Shown here piece by piece: positions 1 through 8,620 of a stretch of DNA of 64,000 nucleotides. This DNA comes from Sphingomonas sp. (GTDB lineage Bacteria > Pseudomonadota > Alphaproteobacteria > Sphingomonadales > Sphingomonadaceae): the NCBI RefSeq assembly GCF_017304635.1, contig NZ_JAFKMA010000001.1, forward strand, positions 372,001 to 436,000, in the 5' to 3' direction. The translations under genes and the position numbers were made by a program. A model generated the notes under the pieces. It was not told the DNA's origin. It made no database searches and saw only the letters and a program-made list of their open reading frames with translations. Positions within the stretch are counted from its first letter, which is position 1, and every line of letters begins with the position of its first letter.

Positions 1-27
1 TGGGCCCCGGCTTTCGCCGGGGTGGGG
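1..27. repeat. G+C-rich palindromic intergenic repeat (partial copy at window edge)
   Basis: CCCCGGC at 5-11 pairs with GCCGGGG at 16-22. The same core recurs in several intergenic gaps of this window, for example near 2914, 2993, 10645, 10705 and 21460, so this is one member of a dispersed family rather than a gene-specific terminator. Confidence 0.75.
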
Positions 28-95
28 TTGCGGTTGGGGTATGCTGGCGAACCTATCAGCATGACTCGCATCAGGTTGGGGCCATCCGCCGCAAC

Positions 96-1538
96 CTAGA
101 ACGACCCCGGCGTCTCGCGCTGCATCGTGGAGGGACGGTCGGGCATGACCAGTTGCTGCGGTTCGGCCTTCAGCGACAGGGTGCTGATCCCGCCGGAGCT
201 GATCCTGGAGCAGACCTTGCCTTCGAGGAAATCGAGCGCCGACCGCACCGACGCCTCGCGCGCGTCGCCGAGCGGATAGGTGTAGTCGTCGCTCGCCGAG
301 CAGCTCGCCTCCATGAATGGTGCGAGGCCGTCATAATAGGCGCCCTGATGCGCGCCGTTCTGCACCGCGAAGGCGATGACGCGGAGGCGATCGTCGCACG
401 CCGACTTGTCGATCGCGACCTGGCCGACCGGCTTGCCATAGGTGTTGGTGCCGATCAGCGCGGCATTGGCGTGGAGGTAGGGGACGAAGCCGTTGATGAG
501 GATCTCGCTTGCCGACGCGGTGCCGGTGGTGCCGATGAAGGCGATCTTCATCGCCCCGATCGATTGCGGCTGCTGCGTGAAGAAATGGCTGCTGTTGTTC
601 GACGTCTTCTCCGGCCGGAAAGTCAGATACTCGAACGCGTCGGTCGATGCGCGATTGCCGCCGAGCAGGTCGCCGAACAGGTCGGCGATCGAGACCAGCC
701 CGCCGCCATTGTAGCGCAGGTCGACGATCACGTTGGTGATGCCCTGCGCCTTGAACGTGGTGAAGGCGTCGCGCAGCGCGGGGTCGGCGGTGTTGATGAA
801 GGTGCGCAGGTTGACGTAGCCGAACTTCTGCCCGCCATCGGTGATGATCTTCGCGCCATAGCGGCTGGAGACGGGCGTCAGCGAGTAATCGGTCTTGGTC
901 ACGGTGACGGTCGAGGTGACGCCGCCGGTCACGACCTTCAGCACGCGCGCGGTGCCCGCGGTGCTGGGGCCGAGCGCGTCGACCACGCCCTGCGACCCCG
1001 ATGCCGCGATCAGGTCGCTGACGTTCTGCAGATTGCTGGCCGAAGTGCCGACCGCCAGGATCTCCGTCCCGCGGTCGATCCCGGCAGCGAGCGCGGGCGC
1101 GCCCTCGAACGCCTCGACCACGAACACGCGGCGGGCGGTCGTGTCGTAGGTCAGCCGCACCCCGAACCCCGCGCTCGACCCGCTGTTGTAATAGGCGTCC
1201 TCGGTGGCGATCGAGGTCAGGTAGGTGAAATAGCGGTCCTTGTGCTGCGCCCGCGCGGTCGCGGTCAGCGCGTCGATATAGTCGCTGACGGTGGTGTAGG
1301 GCGACGGATCGAGGTTGCTCGGCAGCGTGTCGGGGAACAGATACCATTCGTTGAGCACGCCCGCCGCCCAGTTCTGGCGGTCGCGGAGCGTGCAGCCCGC
1401 GGTCGGTGTGGGGGTCGGAGCCGCCCCGGTTGCGCCGGTGCCGGACGACGCGGTGGTCGACGATCCGCCGTCGCCACACGCGCTCATCATTGCCAGCGCG
1501 ACGATCGCGCTCACCGCCCGGTTGATCCTACGCTTCAC
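96..1538 (-). CDS. S41 family C-terminal-processing-type peptidase, lipoprotein with PDZ domain
   Basis: Predicted envelope serine protease of the tail-specific protease (S41) family, 480 residues. The N-terminus has a positively charged start, a hydrophobic run and a lipobox (M-S-A-C, Cys about residue 21), so it should be a lipid-anchored periplasmic protein. A low-complexity Ala/Thr/Pro linker follows, then a PDZ-like segment (about 125-165) and the protease core with the T-A-S-A-S-E motif that holds the family's nucleophilic serine. I chose the GTG at 1538 because a GGAGGGA ribosome-binding site lies just upstream; the GTG 15 nt further out would place that site inside the gene. It is monocistronic, and its substrate is unknown. 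Confidence 0.88.
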   Translation of the reverse strand: MKRRINRAVSAIVALAMMSACGDGGSSTTASSGTGATGAAPTPTPTAGCTLRDRQNWAAGVLNEWYLFPDTLPSNLDPSPYTTVSDYIDALTATARAQHKDRYFTYLTSIATEDAYYNSGSSAGFGVRLTYDTTARRVFVVEAFEGAPALAAGIDRGTEILAVGTSASNLQNVSDLIAASGSQGVVDALGPSTAGTARVLKVVTGGVTSTVTVTKTDYSLTPVSSRYGAKIITDGGQKFGYVNLRTFINTADPALRDAFTTFKAQGITNVIVDLRYNGGGLVSIADLFGDLLGGNRASTDAFEYLTFRPEKTSNNSSHFFTQQPQSIGAMKIAFIGTTGTASASEILINGFVPYLHANAALIGTNTYGKPVGQVAIDKSACDDRLRVIAFAVQNGAHQGAYYDGLAPFMEASCSASDDYTYPLGDAREASVRSALDFLEGKVCSRISSGGISTLSLKAEPQQLVMPDRPSTMQRETPGSF

Positions 1539-1648
1539 TGACCGTCCCTCCACGTCCCGTCCGCATCTGTATCGCTAAGCGTCGGCCAAGTCACGGGAAT
1601 CGATTGGCGATTGCCTGGCGCGGCGGGGCAGGGCAAGCCGGCCCCACG

Positions 1649-2713
1649 ATGACTCGCAAGATCATCCATATCGACATGGATGCGTTCTTCGCGTCGGTCG
1701 AACAGCGCGACGACCCGGCGTTGCGCGGGCGTCCGGTCGCGGTCGGCTCGGCCAGCGGGCGCGGCGTGGTCGCGGCGGCGAGCTACGAAGCGCGGGTGTT
1801 CGGTGTGCGGTCGGCGATGCCGTCGGTCACGGCGCTGCGGCGGTGCCCCGACCTGGTCTTCGTCCCGCACCGGTTTGACGTGTACCGCCAGGTCTCGCGC
1901 CAAATCCGCGACATCTTCGAGGACTATACTCCGCTGGTCGAGCCGCTGTCGCTGGACGAGGCGTATCTCGACGTGACCGCGAACCTGCGCGGCCTGCCGT
2001 CCGCCACGGCGACCGCGAGCGAGATCCGCGCGCGCATCCTCGACGCGACCCGGCTGACCGCGTCGGCCGGCATCTCGTACAACAAGTTCCTGGCGAAGCT
2101 GGCGTCGGACCAGAACAAGCCGAACGGGCAATTCGTCATCCCGCCGGGCACAGGCGAGGGGTTCGTCGCCGGCCTGCCGGTCGGGCGGTTCCACGGCATC
2201 GGGCCGAAGACCGCGGAGAAGATGAACGCGCTGGGCATCGTGACCGGCGCCGATTTGCGCGCGCGCCAGCTCGCCTTCCTCCAGTCGCGGTTCGGCAAGG
2301 CGGGCGGCTGGTATTACCGCATCGCGCGCGGCGAGGACGATCGCGCGGTCACGCCGGACCGTCCGCGCAAATCGTCCGGGTCGGAGACGACGTTTGCCCA
2401 GGACCTGACCACGCCCGACGACGTGCGGGCGGCGGTGCGCGGACAAGCCGAGCAAGTCTGGGCCTGGGTCGAGCGCACCCGCACGTCGGGCCGGACGGTG
2501 GTGGTGAAGGCGCGCTATGCCGATTTCCGCATCGTCACGCGCTCTCGCACGCTGGGCAGCGCGGTTGCGAGCTTCGACGAACTGGTCGGTGTGGCGGAGC
2601 GGCTGGTGGCGACGCTGTTCCCGTTGCGCGCGGGAATCCGGCTGATCGGTGTGACGCTGGCGGGGATGGTGGAACTGGACGCGCCGGATCAGCTGGCGTT
2701 GCCGGTAGCGTGA
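1649..2713 (+). CDS. dinB: DNA polymerase IV (Y-family translesion polymerase)
   Basis: Error-prone polymerase that extends past lesions and mismatched ends. The 354-residue product has the N-terminal catalytic D-M-D-A-F-F-A-S-V-E motif and the second acidic motif S-L-D-E-A-Y-L-D-V typical of DinB, followed by a helix-hairpin-helix segment (F-H-G-I-G-P-K-T-A) and a little-finger domain. The ATG at 1649 places the catalytic motif at the usual distance from the N-terminus. An in-frame TTG at 1604 would add 15 residues unlike the family. It stands alone between the S41 gene (divergent) and a repeat-filled gap. No clear LexA box was recognised upstream. Confidence 0.95.
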   Translation: MTRKIIHIDMDAFFASVEQRDDPALRGRPVAVGSASGRGVVAAASYEARVFGVRSAMPSVTALRRCPDLVFVPHRFDVYRQVSRQIRDIFEDYTPLVEPLSLDEAYLDVTANLRGLPSATATASEIRARILDATRLTASAGISYNKFLAKLASDQNKPNGQFVIPPGTGEGFVAGLPVGRFHGIGPKTAEKMNALGIVTGADLRARQLAFLQSRFGKAGGWYYRIARGEDDRAVTPDRPRKSSGSETTFAQDLTTPDDVRAAVRGQAEQVWAWVERTRTSGRTVVVKARYADFRIVTRSRTLGSAVASFDELVGVAERLVATLFPLRAGIRLIGVTLAGMVELDAPDQLALPVA

Positions 2714-3089
2714 GGGCGCTGAGCATGAGGCGGCGACGGGTGTGACGGTCGTAAGACGTTTTCAAGTCCCACCGACCCCACCGACTGTCCCGTTCGTGCC
2801 GAGCTCGAAGCACCGCTCTTCTTCCGCTTCTGACGGAGGCTAAGAGAATGTGGCCCTTCGACAAGCTCAGGGCGAACGGGAGTTTCAGGCGCGACTTGCC
2901 ATAGTCGTCGCTTCCCCGGCGAAGGCCGGGGTCCAGGTGGGGAGCGCCCATGAACAGCGTTGCGCGCCGTTACTTCCGCTTTCCCAACTGGGCCCCGGCG
3001 TTCGCCGGGGTGGGAAAAGGGGGATTGGTTACGCCAGCTCGCTTAGCTGGCCATCGGTGAAGGCAAGCGCCGCCGCCAATCCCGCCGGA
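2714..3089. repeat. Gene-free gap packed with three dispersed repeats
   Basis: A 376-bp stretch without a credible gene. It contains a copy of the CTTCGACAAGCTCAGGGCG-type repeat (2854-2880) that is widespread in sphingomonad and related genomes, and two CCCCGGC...GCCGGGG palindromes (about 2906-2941 and 2989-3014). Open frames here are translations of the repeats. It separates dinB from the 3' end of the convergent PEP-CTERM gene and may also end transcription. Confidence 0.7.
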
Positions 3090-3638
3090 TCAATCCGGCA
3101 GGCCGTTGGTAATCCGCTTGATCTTCTCGTTGAACTTCGCCTCGGAGCGCTGGTGCGCGCGGCGGAGGCCGAAGCCAATGCCGCCGAAGCCCAGGATCAG
3201 CATGCCCCAGGTCGCAGGCTCGGGCAGGTGCGCCGGGGCAGCCTTCGCCTTGGCGCGCTGGTCGGCCGCGGCGTCGCCGGCGCGGTCGAGCCCCGCCGCC
3301 GAAGCTTCGCGCACGATATCGTCGGGCGACGCGCCGGAGAAGCTGCCGCCGCGATCGGCCGCGAGCTGGTCGGTCGCGCGAATCACCTTGGCATTCCATG
3401 CCGCGACTTCGAGCGCCTCCGCGCTCGCGCCGTGCCCGGCGCCATAACCGGACGGGGCCGGCGCGCCGGTGAAGGTCGTCATCGGCCCGTCGCGGAACGC
3501 GCCCTTGCCGGACGTGGCGACAGGTGCGGCGAGATGGCTCGACCTGGCGGTCGCGGGGACATGCGCCGATGCCACCGCGGCGATCGCCACGGCGCTCATC
3601 CCTCCGGCGATCGCCAGAACGCGCTTGTCGAACCTCAT
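3090..3638 (-). CDS. PEP-CTERM sorting-signal protein
   Basis: A 182-residue exported protein of unknown function. It begins with a signal sequence (basic start, then a hydrophobic Ala/Gly/Val run) and ends with a PEP-CTERM signal: P-E-P-A-T-W, a glycine-rich hydrophobic helix, then L-R-R. Proteins with this signal are known to be processed by an exosortase or archaeosortase-like enzyme and are often tied to exopolysaccharide production. Unusually, about 20 mostly charged residues follow the L-R-R, whereas the tail is normally only a few residues. I chose the ATG at 3638, preceded by GGGGTTG, over an upstream ATG that would precede the signal peptide with 23 atypical residues. Confidence 0.75.
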   Translation of the reverse strand: MRFDKRVLAIAGGMSAVAIAAVASAHVPATARSSHLAAPVATSGKGAFRDGPMTTFTGAPAPSGYGAGHGASAEALEVAAWNAKVIRATDQLAADRGGSFSGASPDDIVREASAAGLDRAGDAAADQRAKAKAAPAHLPEPATWGMLILGFGGIGFGLRRAHQRSEAKFNEKIKRITNGLPD

Positions 3639-3770
3639 CACAACCCCATCGATGCCGCACGAAGCGGCGCCCGGCGCCATTAACATGGGGTTAAGGGCGA
3701 CTTCCACTGCTTTCGTGAGCCGAACGTCCCGGCGATAGGGCCGTTCCGTACGATTTCGAGACAGGCCCGG

Positions 3771-4991
3771 TCACCCAAACCGATAGGGATCGAAACAGGC
3801 CCCGTCGGGATCGGGCTCCCCGGCCAGCGCTCCGGCGACGATCTCCGCCGCCAGCGCCGCGAACGACACGCCGTTGCCGCCATAGGCACCCGCCAGCCAC
3901 AGGTGCGGGTGGTTCGTCGCGCGCCCGATCCCGGGCAGGCCGTCGGGCGAGCTCGCGAACGCCGCGCTCCACGCGCAATCGATCGCGATGTCGTCCTGAC
4001 CGAGCAAGCCGGCGAGCTTGCCCGCGATCGTGCCCGCCTTCGCGCCGATCAGCGCGTCGCGGCGGCGCGCGTCGTCGACATCCTCGTCCTCACCGCCGGC
4101 GATCACGCGTCCGTCGGCGGTGGCGCGTGCATAGAGATAGGGCGATGACGCTTCCCAGATCATCGCATCGTCGCGCCACAACGGCGCGATGCCGGGCGCG
4201 GTCGCGATCGCGAAGCTCGATCCGATCGCGAAGGCTGGCGGCACGAACCACGGCGCGCGCTCGTAGCCGCTGGCCAGGATCACCTCGTCCGCGACGACCC
4301 GGCGGCCATCGTCGAGCAGCAGCGTCGTGCCGTCGAGCGCGGCGACGTCGCAGGGGAAGTGGATGCGGGCGCCATGCTCACGCGCGCGGCGCAGCAGGGC
4401 GATGGTCAGCCGCACCGGATCGACTTCGTAGCAGCCGTCCGACACCAGCCCGGCGCGCGGGGCGATCCCGAACCGCTCGGCAACGGCATCGGCATCGAGG
4501 AAGGTCGAGGGCAGGCCGTGGCGCTGTCGCAGATCGGCTTCGGCGCGCAACGCGTCGGCGTCGAGCAGCGTCCCTGCTAGATAGAGTTCCGGCCGGTCGA
4601 TCCGCGAACAATCCAGCCCGGTGGCGTCGATATGCGCGGCCAGATCGCGCATCGCCTGCCGCACCCGCCGCCAGCGCCGCGCCGCTTCGTCCTCGCCGAC
4701 CCGCTCAGCCAGCTGTGTCAGCGGCACGTCCGCCGCCCACATCACCAAAGCGGTCGAGGCCGCGGTGCTGCCGTGCGCGGGCGGGCGGCGATCGAGCAGC
4801 AGCACGTCGCGGCCTGCGCTCGCCAGCCGGTCGGCCAGCATCGCGCCGACCACGCCGGCCCCGACGATCGCGATCCCGGCGCGGTCGGGCAGGGGGTCGG
4901 CGTGAATCAGCGTCGCCTGGTCGGTCCAGCACGGCGTGCCGCCGCGCAGGTCACGATGTTCGGTCAGCCCGATCGGCCCGGCGGCGCTCAC
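3771..4991 (-). CDS. FAD-dependent oxidoreductase (DAO/glycine-oxidase type)
   Basis: A 406-residue flavoprotein. The N-terminal G-A-G-V-V-G dinucleotide-binding motif sits near residue 45, and a second Gly-rich motif (G-A-Y-G-G-N-G) lies near the C-terminus, as in the D-amino-acid oxidase superfamily acting on amines or amino acids. The substrate cannot be read from sequence. The gene starts with a GTG whose last bases overlap the TGA of the upstream ferritin-like gene (GTGA), so the two are probably translationally coupled. The family often includes gamma-glutamylputrescine-oxidase-like enzymes, but that is only a possibility here. Confidence 0.85.
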   Translation of the reverse strand: MSAAGPIGLTEHRDLRGGTPCWTDQATLIHADPLPDRAGIAIVGAGVVGAMLADRLASAGRDVLLLDRRPPAHGSTAASTALVMWAADVPLTQLAERVGEDEAARRWRRVRQAMRDLAAHIDATGLDCSRIDRPELYLAGTLLDADALRAEADLRQRHGLPSTFLDADAVAERFGIAPRAGLVSDGCYEVDPVRLTIALLRRAREHGARIHFPCDVAALDGTTLLLDDGRRVVADEVILASGYERAPWFVPPAFAIGSSFAIATAPGIAPLWRDDAMIWEASSPYLYARATADGRVIAGGEDEDVDDARRRDALIGAKAGTIAGKLAGLLGQDDIAIDCAWSAAFASSPDGLPGIGRATNHPHLWLAGAYGGNGVSFAALAAEIVAGALAGEPDPDGACFDPYRFG

Positions 4992-5557
4992 TGGAGGAAC
5001 GGCGTGCCCTCGTGCGCCACCAGCAGGTCGTGCATATCGGAGGCGTGGTCCTCCTCCTCGGCCAGGATATGCTCCAGCATGATCCGCGTGGTCGGATCCT
5101 TGTCGTCGAAGAAGCGGATCAGCTCCTGGTAATGCTCGATCACCAGCCGCTCGGCGATCAGGTTCTCCTTCAGCATCTGCACCAGGTCGCCGCCCTCGCC
5201 ATATTCGGTCGCGGCGCGGCTGGCCAAGCCCTTGGGGTTGAAGTTGGGCACGCCGCCCAGCTGGTCGATCCGGTTCGCCGCCATCAGCATGTGCTCGCGC
5301 TCGCTGTCGGCATGCTCCTGAAATTCTTCCGCCACGCTCTTGCTGTCGATCCCTTCCGCGGCGATCGCGTGCATCTGGTAGCGCAGCACGCAGACCAGCT
5401 CGGTCGCGACCACGGTCTGCAACAGGTCGATCGTCTGCTGCACGTCGCCCTGATAGCTCGGCATCACCGCGCCGTCGTCGAGCGACTTCTTCGCCCGCTC
5501 GCGCAGCGTCTGGACGTCGGTCAGGAACGGCGTGGCGGTCTTGGGCGGCTTGGCCAT
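4988..5557 (-). CDS. Ferritin-like/bacterioferritin-family di-iron protein
   Basis: A 189-residue all-helical protein with repeated Glu/His metal-ligand patterns of the ferritin-like four-helix bundle: E-L-V-C-V-L-R-Y-Q-M-H, then E-E-F-Q-E-H..E-R-E-H, then E-R-L-V-I-E-H-Y, then E-E-E-D-H. Expected roles are iron handling or peroxide detoxification, as in bacterioferritin and Dps relatives. The ATG at 5557 is preceded by a GGAGA site. It is the first gene of a two-gene unit with the FAD oxidoreductase (4-bp overlap) and is divergent from the GST gene across a 130-bp gap that must hold both promoters. Confidence 0.82.
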   Translation of the reverse strand: MAKPPKTATPFLTDVQTLRERAKKSLDDGAVMPSYQGDVQQTIDLLQTVVATELVCVLRYQMHAIAAEGIDSKSVAEEFQEHADSEREHMLMAANRIDQLGGVPNFNPKGLASRAATEYGEGGDLVQMLKENLIAERLVIEHYQELIRFFDDKDPTTRIMLEHILAEEEDHASDMHDLLVAHEGTPFLQ

Positions 5558-5687
5558 CGGCGGGGTCTCCGGAAAAAAAGGAAGCGTCGTTACGCCGCTG
5601 CTACGATCCTCACCTACGTTGGTTCCCGCCTCCCTTGCGCGGCCGGGGGTGGCATCCCCATCAAGGGGTCGAACGAAGGAGCCCGAC

Positions 5688-6563
5688 ATGACCGACCAGA
5701 CCGATTACGTGCCGCCCAAGGTGTGGGAGTGGAAGCAGGGGAATGGCGGCCAGTTCGCCAATATCAACCGCCCGATCGCCGGGGCGACGCACGATAAGGA
5801 CCTGCCGGTCGGCAAGCATCCGCTCCAGCTCTATTCGATGGGCACGCCCAACGGAGTCAAGGTGACGGTGATGCTGGAGGAACTGCTCGCGGCGGGGCAT
5901 GCCGGGGCCGAATACGATGCGTGGCTGATCCGCATTTCGAACGGCGACCAGTTCGGCAGCGGGTTCGTCGCCGCCAATCCCAATTCGAAGATCCCGGCGC
6001 TGGTCGATCGCAGCGGTGCCGAGCCGGTGCGCGTGTTCGAATCGGGTGCGATCCTGATCTATCTGGCGGAGAAGTTCGGCGCGTTCCTGCCGACCGACTA
6101 TCCGGCGCGGGCGGAAGTGCTGGCGTGGCTGATGTGGCAGATGGGATCGGCGCCGTTCCTGGGCGGCGGGTTCGGGCATTTCTACGCCTATGCCCCGGTC
6201 AAGATCGAGTATGCGATCTACCGCTATGCGATGGAGGTGAAGCGCCAGCTCGACGTATTGAACCGCCGGCTGGGCGAGAGCGAGTATCTCGGCGGGCCGG
6301 ACTATACGATCGCCGACATCGCGGCGTGGCCGTGGTACGGCGCGCTGGTCAGCGGGCTGGTCTATGACGCCGCCGAATTCCTGCAGGTGAAGGACTATGC
6401 CAACGTCATCCGCTGGGCCGACGCCATCGCCGCCCGCCCGGCGGCGAAACGCGGCCGCATGGTCAACCGCGTGATGGGCGATCCGGCGAGCCAGCTATGG
6501 GAACGCCACGACGCCGGCGATTTCGACACGAAGACGCAGGACAAGGTGGGGGCGACCAGCTAA
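5688..6563 (+). CDS. Glutathione S-transferase-like protein (YghU/disulfide-bond oxidoreductase type)
   Basis: A 291-residue thioredoxin-fold plus helical GST. The N-terminal extension with V-P-P-K-V-W, the thioredoxin-like segment beginning at P-L-Q-L-Y-S-M-G-T-P-N-G-V-K and the F-E-S-G-A-I-L-I-Y-L-A-E-K glutathione-binding signature match the YghU/YfcG branch, which has disulfide-bond reductase and organic-hydroperoxide activity. The ATG at 5688 is preceded by GAAGGAG. It is divergent from the ferritin-like gene, so both may be part of an oxidative-stress response. This is inference from position only. Confidence 0.88.
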   Translation: MTDQTDYVPPKVWEWKQGNGGQFANINRPIAGATHDKDLPVGKHPLQLYSMGTPNGVKVTVMLEELLAAGHAGAEYDAWLIRISNGDQFGSGFVAANPNSKIPALVDRSGAEPVRVFESGAILIYLAEKFGAFLPTDYPARAEVLAWLMWQMGSAPFLGGGFGHFYAYAPVKIEYAIYRYAMEVKRQLDVLNRRLGESEYLGGPDYTIADIAAWPWYGALVSGLVYDAAEFLQVKDYANVIRWADAIAARPAAKRGRMVNRVMGDPASQLWERHDAGDFDTKTQDKVGATS

Positions 6564-6565
6564 TT

Positions 6566-6662
6566 GTCATGCCGGGCTCGTCCCGGCATCCACCGTGCCG
6601 CGAACCGACCGTGTTTTGCGGACGCGGCGCGGTGGACCCCGGCACGAGGCCGGGGCGACACC
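6566..6662. repeat. Paired inverted palindromic repeat unit (REPIN-like)
   Basis: Two G+C-rich hairpin halves face each other: GTCATGCCGGGCTCGTCCCGGC near 6566-6588 and ACCCCGGCACGAGGCCGGGGCGACA ending at about 6661. The arrangement matches the paired repeats at 10633-10727, 19557-19678 and 21398-21482. It lies between the convergent GST and DUF1801 genes and could also act as a terminator. Confidence 0.7.
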
Positions 6663-6667
6663 TACCG

Positions 6668-7066
6668 CTACCGCGTCTTCTTCCCCGCCGCCTTCGCCAC
6701 ATTGTAGCGCACCGCTTCCCGCACCAGCGTCGCCAGCGCGTCCTCGTCCACCGTGTCGCCCGCGCGCACGTCGATCGCGCGGCGGACGTTGCCGTCGAGG
6801 CTGGCGTTGAACAGCTTGGCCGGATCGGCGAGCGCGGCGCCGTGGGCGAAGGTCAGCTTGACCACCGCCTTGTAAGTCTCGCCGGTGCAGACGATGCCGT
6901 CATGTTCGAAGGTCGGGACGCCGCGCCACTTCCACGTCTCGACCAGGTCGGGGTCGGCGCGGTGCAGCACCGCGCGCAATTTCGCCAGCATCGCGCCGCG
7001 CCAGTCGCCGAGCTCGGCGATGCGCTGGTCGATCAGGTCGGACGGTGTCTTGTCGCCATCGCTCAT
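6668..7066 (-). CDS. DUF1801 domain protein
   Basis: A 132-residue protein with the DUF1801/YdhG-like fold signature: A-V-L-H-R-A-D-P-D-L-V-E-T-W-K-W-R-G-V-P near residues 31-50 and V-V-K-L-T-F-A-H-G-A-A-L-A-D-P just after. Members are small cytoplasmic proteins with no established biochemical role. The ATG at 7066 follows a tRNA gene on the same strand by about 60 bp; the longer open frame upstream runs through that tRNA and is rejected. The C-terminus is Lys/Arg rich. Confidence 0.82.
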   Translation of the reverse strand: MSDGDKTPSDLIDQRIAELGDWRGAMLAKLRAVLHRADPDLVETWKWRGVPTFEHDGIVCTGETYKAVVKLTFAHGAALADPAKLFNASLDGNVRRAIDVRAGDTVDEDALATLVREAVRYNVAKAAGKKTR

Positions 7067-7124
7067 GCCGCAATCCTCTCGTGAACAGAGGTCATATCGT
7101 CGCGATGGCAAATCCGGAAGCGGC

Positions 7125-7200
7125 TGGTGGAGCTGAGGGGAATCGAACCCCTGACCTCTGCAGTGCGATTGCAGCGCTCTCCCATCTGAGCTACAGCCCC
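7125..7200 (-). tRNA. tRNA-Ala (anticodon CGC)
   Basis: On the minus strand the 76-nt sequence starts GGGGCTG and ends CAGCTCC-A-CCA, so the acceptor stem pairs fully and CCA is encoded. The D-loop region GCTCAGATGGGAGAGC, the anticodon stem CTGCA/TGCAG with loop A-T-C-G-C-A-C (anticodon CGC, reading GCG), and the T-arm AGGGG-TTCGATT-CCCCT are all intact. It lies upstream of the DUF1801 gene. Confidence 0.97.
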
Positions 7201-7455
7201 GCCGCCGGTTCCCGAGGGGCAAGACCGCTCGGGAGCGCGAGCCTCTAGCGACCCTTGTGGGGCATTGCAACAGGCCGTTCGCCGCTTCTTTCGACCACTT
7301 CGCGGCCATGCGCCCGCCGCCGTCGTCGAGCGCCCCGCAATCTGCGACCAACCGCCGGAACTCGCGGCATTTGTCTGCCGTTATGCAGGTCGAGCGGCGC
7401 GCGTTCCTCCCCCCGTCCGCGCGCCGCCGTTCGCACAGTCTAGGAGAGTATCGCC

Positions 7456-8520
7456 ATGGTCTATGAACGCTATCCGCGCGACGAATTGTCGGGCGACGAG
7501 TTCCGCGGCGCGCAAGGCGGCGACCGCAACCGCCAGTACGGCGCGCGTGACTACAGCGCCGGCCAGAGCAATCGCGGCTTCGGCAACGATCGCTTCCAGA
7601 ACCGCGACGCCAGCGACTGGCGCAGCAGCGGCAGCGACGACGACCAGCGCGGCTATTACAGCGCCGGTTCGACGAGCGACCTCTATGGCCGCGGTGCGCG
7701 CTATGGCGGCAGCTACGGCGACGATTACGGCGCGAGCGGATCGAGCCAGGCGCGCGACTATGGGCGCGGCGGCTACGGCCAGAGCGAGTATGGCCGGTCG
7801 AGCCAGAACCGCGATTTCCAGTCGCGCGGCGATTACGGCCGTTCGAACCATGGCCAGTCCGACTATGGCCGCCCCGACATGTATCGCGGCCAGCGCGGGC
7901 AGCAGCAGGACTATAACTACAAGGACCGCACCTTCTTCGATCGGGCCGGCGACGAGGTCCGTTCGTGGTTCGGCGACGACGAGGCCGAGCGGCGGCGCGA
8001 ACTCGATCAGCGCTACGACCAGCGCTATGCCCGCGGCGACGAGCGCGACCAGGACTATCACAGCTGGCGCAGCGGCCAGATCGCGTCGCTCGACCGCGAT
8101 TACGACGAATATCGCCGCGAGAACCAGTCGAAGTTCCACAACGAGTTCGGCAGCTGGCGCACCGATCGCCAGGGCCAGCGCGATTCGCTGTCGCGCGTGA
8201 CCGAGCATATGGACGTGGTCGGGTCGGACGGCGAGCATGTCGGCACGGTCGACAAGGTCCGCGGCGACCGCCTGATCCTGACCAAGAGCGATGCCGATGC
8301 CGGCGGGCGCCACCATTCGGTCCCGTCGCGCTGGATCGAGCGCGTCGAGGACAAGGTGACGCTGCGCAAAACCGCCGACGAGGCCAAGTCGCACTGGCGC
8401 GACGAGGAACGGAACGAAAGCGAAGGGCGCGGGGCGTTCTTCAACGAGGATCGCGACGGCGACCGCGACACCGACTCGAACGGCCGCATCCTCAACCGCA
8501 GCTTCTCGGGCACCTATTGA
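7456..8520 (+). CDS. DUF2171 domain protein with long disordered Arg/Gly/Tyr/Asp-rich N-terminus
   Basis: A 354-residue protein without a signal peptide. Residues 1 to about 160 are low complexity, built from Arg, Gly, Tyr, Ser, Asp and Gln with repeated D-Y-G-R, Y-G-R and S-Q patterns. A charged helical part follows (about 175-245), with W-R-S-G-Q..L-D-R-D-Y-D-E-Y-R and F-H-N-E-F-G-S-W-R. A DUF2171 (PRC-barrel-like) domain occupies about 252-315, beginning E-H-M-D-V-V-G-S-D-G. DUF2171 proteins are often stress-induced in alphaproteobacteria, but their function is unknown. The gene is single, starts after a GAGAG-type site, and ends at a strong terminator. Confidence 0.82.
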   Translation: MVYERYPRDELSGDEFRGAQGGDRNRQYGARDYSAGQSNRGFGNDRFQNRDASDWRSSGSDDDQRGYYSAGSTSDLYGRGARYGGSYGDDYGASGSSQARDYGRGGYGQSEYGRSSQNRDFQSRGDYGRSNHGQSDYGRPDMYRGQRGQQQDYNYKDRTFFDRAGDEVRSWFGDDEAERRRELDQRYDQRYARGDERDQDYHSWRSGQIASLDRDYDEYRRENQSKFHNEFGSWRTDRQGQRDSLSRVTEHMDVVGSDGEHVGTVDKVRGDRLILTKSDADAGGRHHSVPSRWIERVEDKVTLRKTADEAKSHWRDEERNESEGRGAFFNEDRDGDRDTDSNGRILNRSFSGTY

Positions 8521-8548
8521 GCCCAACCAGAATCCCCGTTTCGGGGGC

Positions 8549-8585
8549 GAGCCCGGGCGAGCGATCGCCCGGGCTCAATTTTTTT
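8549..8585 (+). terminator. Rho-independent terminator of the DUF2171 gene
   Basis: A perfect 12-bp stem (GAGCCCGGGCGA with TCGCCCGGGCTC) around a GCGA loop is followed by AATTTTTTT. It starts 28 bp after the stop codon. Confidence 0.93.
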
Positions 8586-8620
8586 GTGGCGCTCGGCGCG
8601 AACCGCGGAGACGATCCGGT

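Noticed and set aside
40-95. Possible riboswitch-like structure downstream of the S41 gene (AACCT...AGGTT hairpin with inner pairing)
   Set aside because: It lies at a 3' end, matches no riboswitch consensus I know, and is next to a dispersed repeat.
1604-1648. TTG start extending dinB by 15 residues
   Set aside because: The added residues do not resemble DinB N-termini and the ATG at 1649 fits the family exactly.
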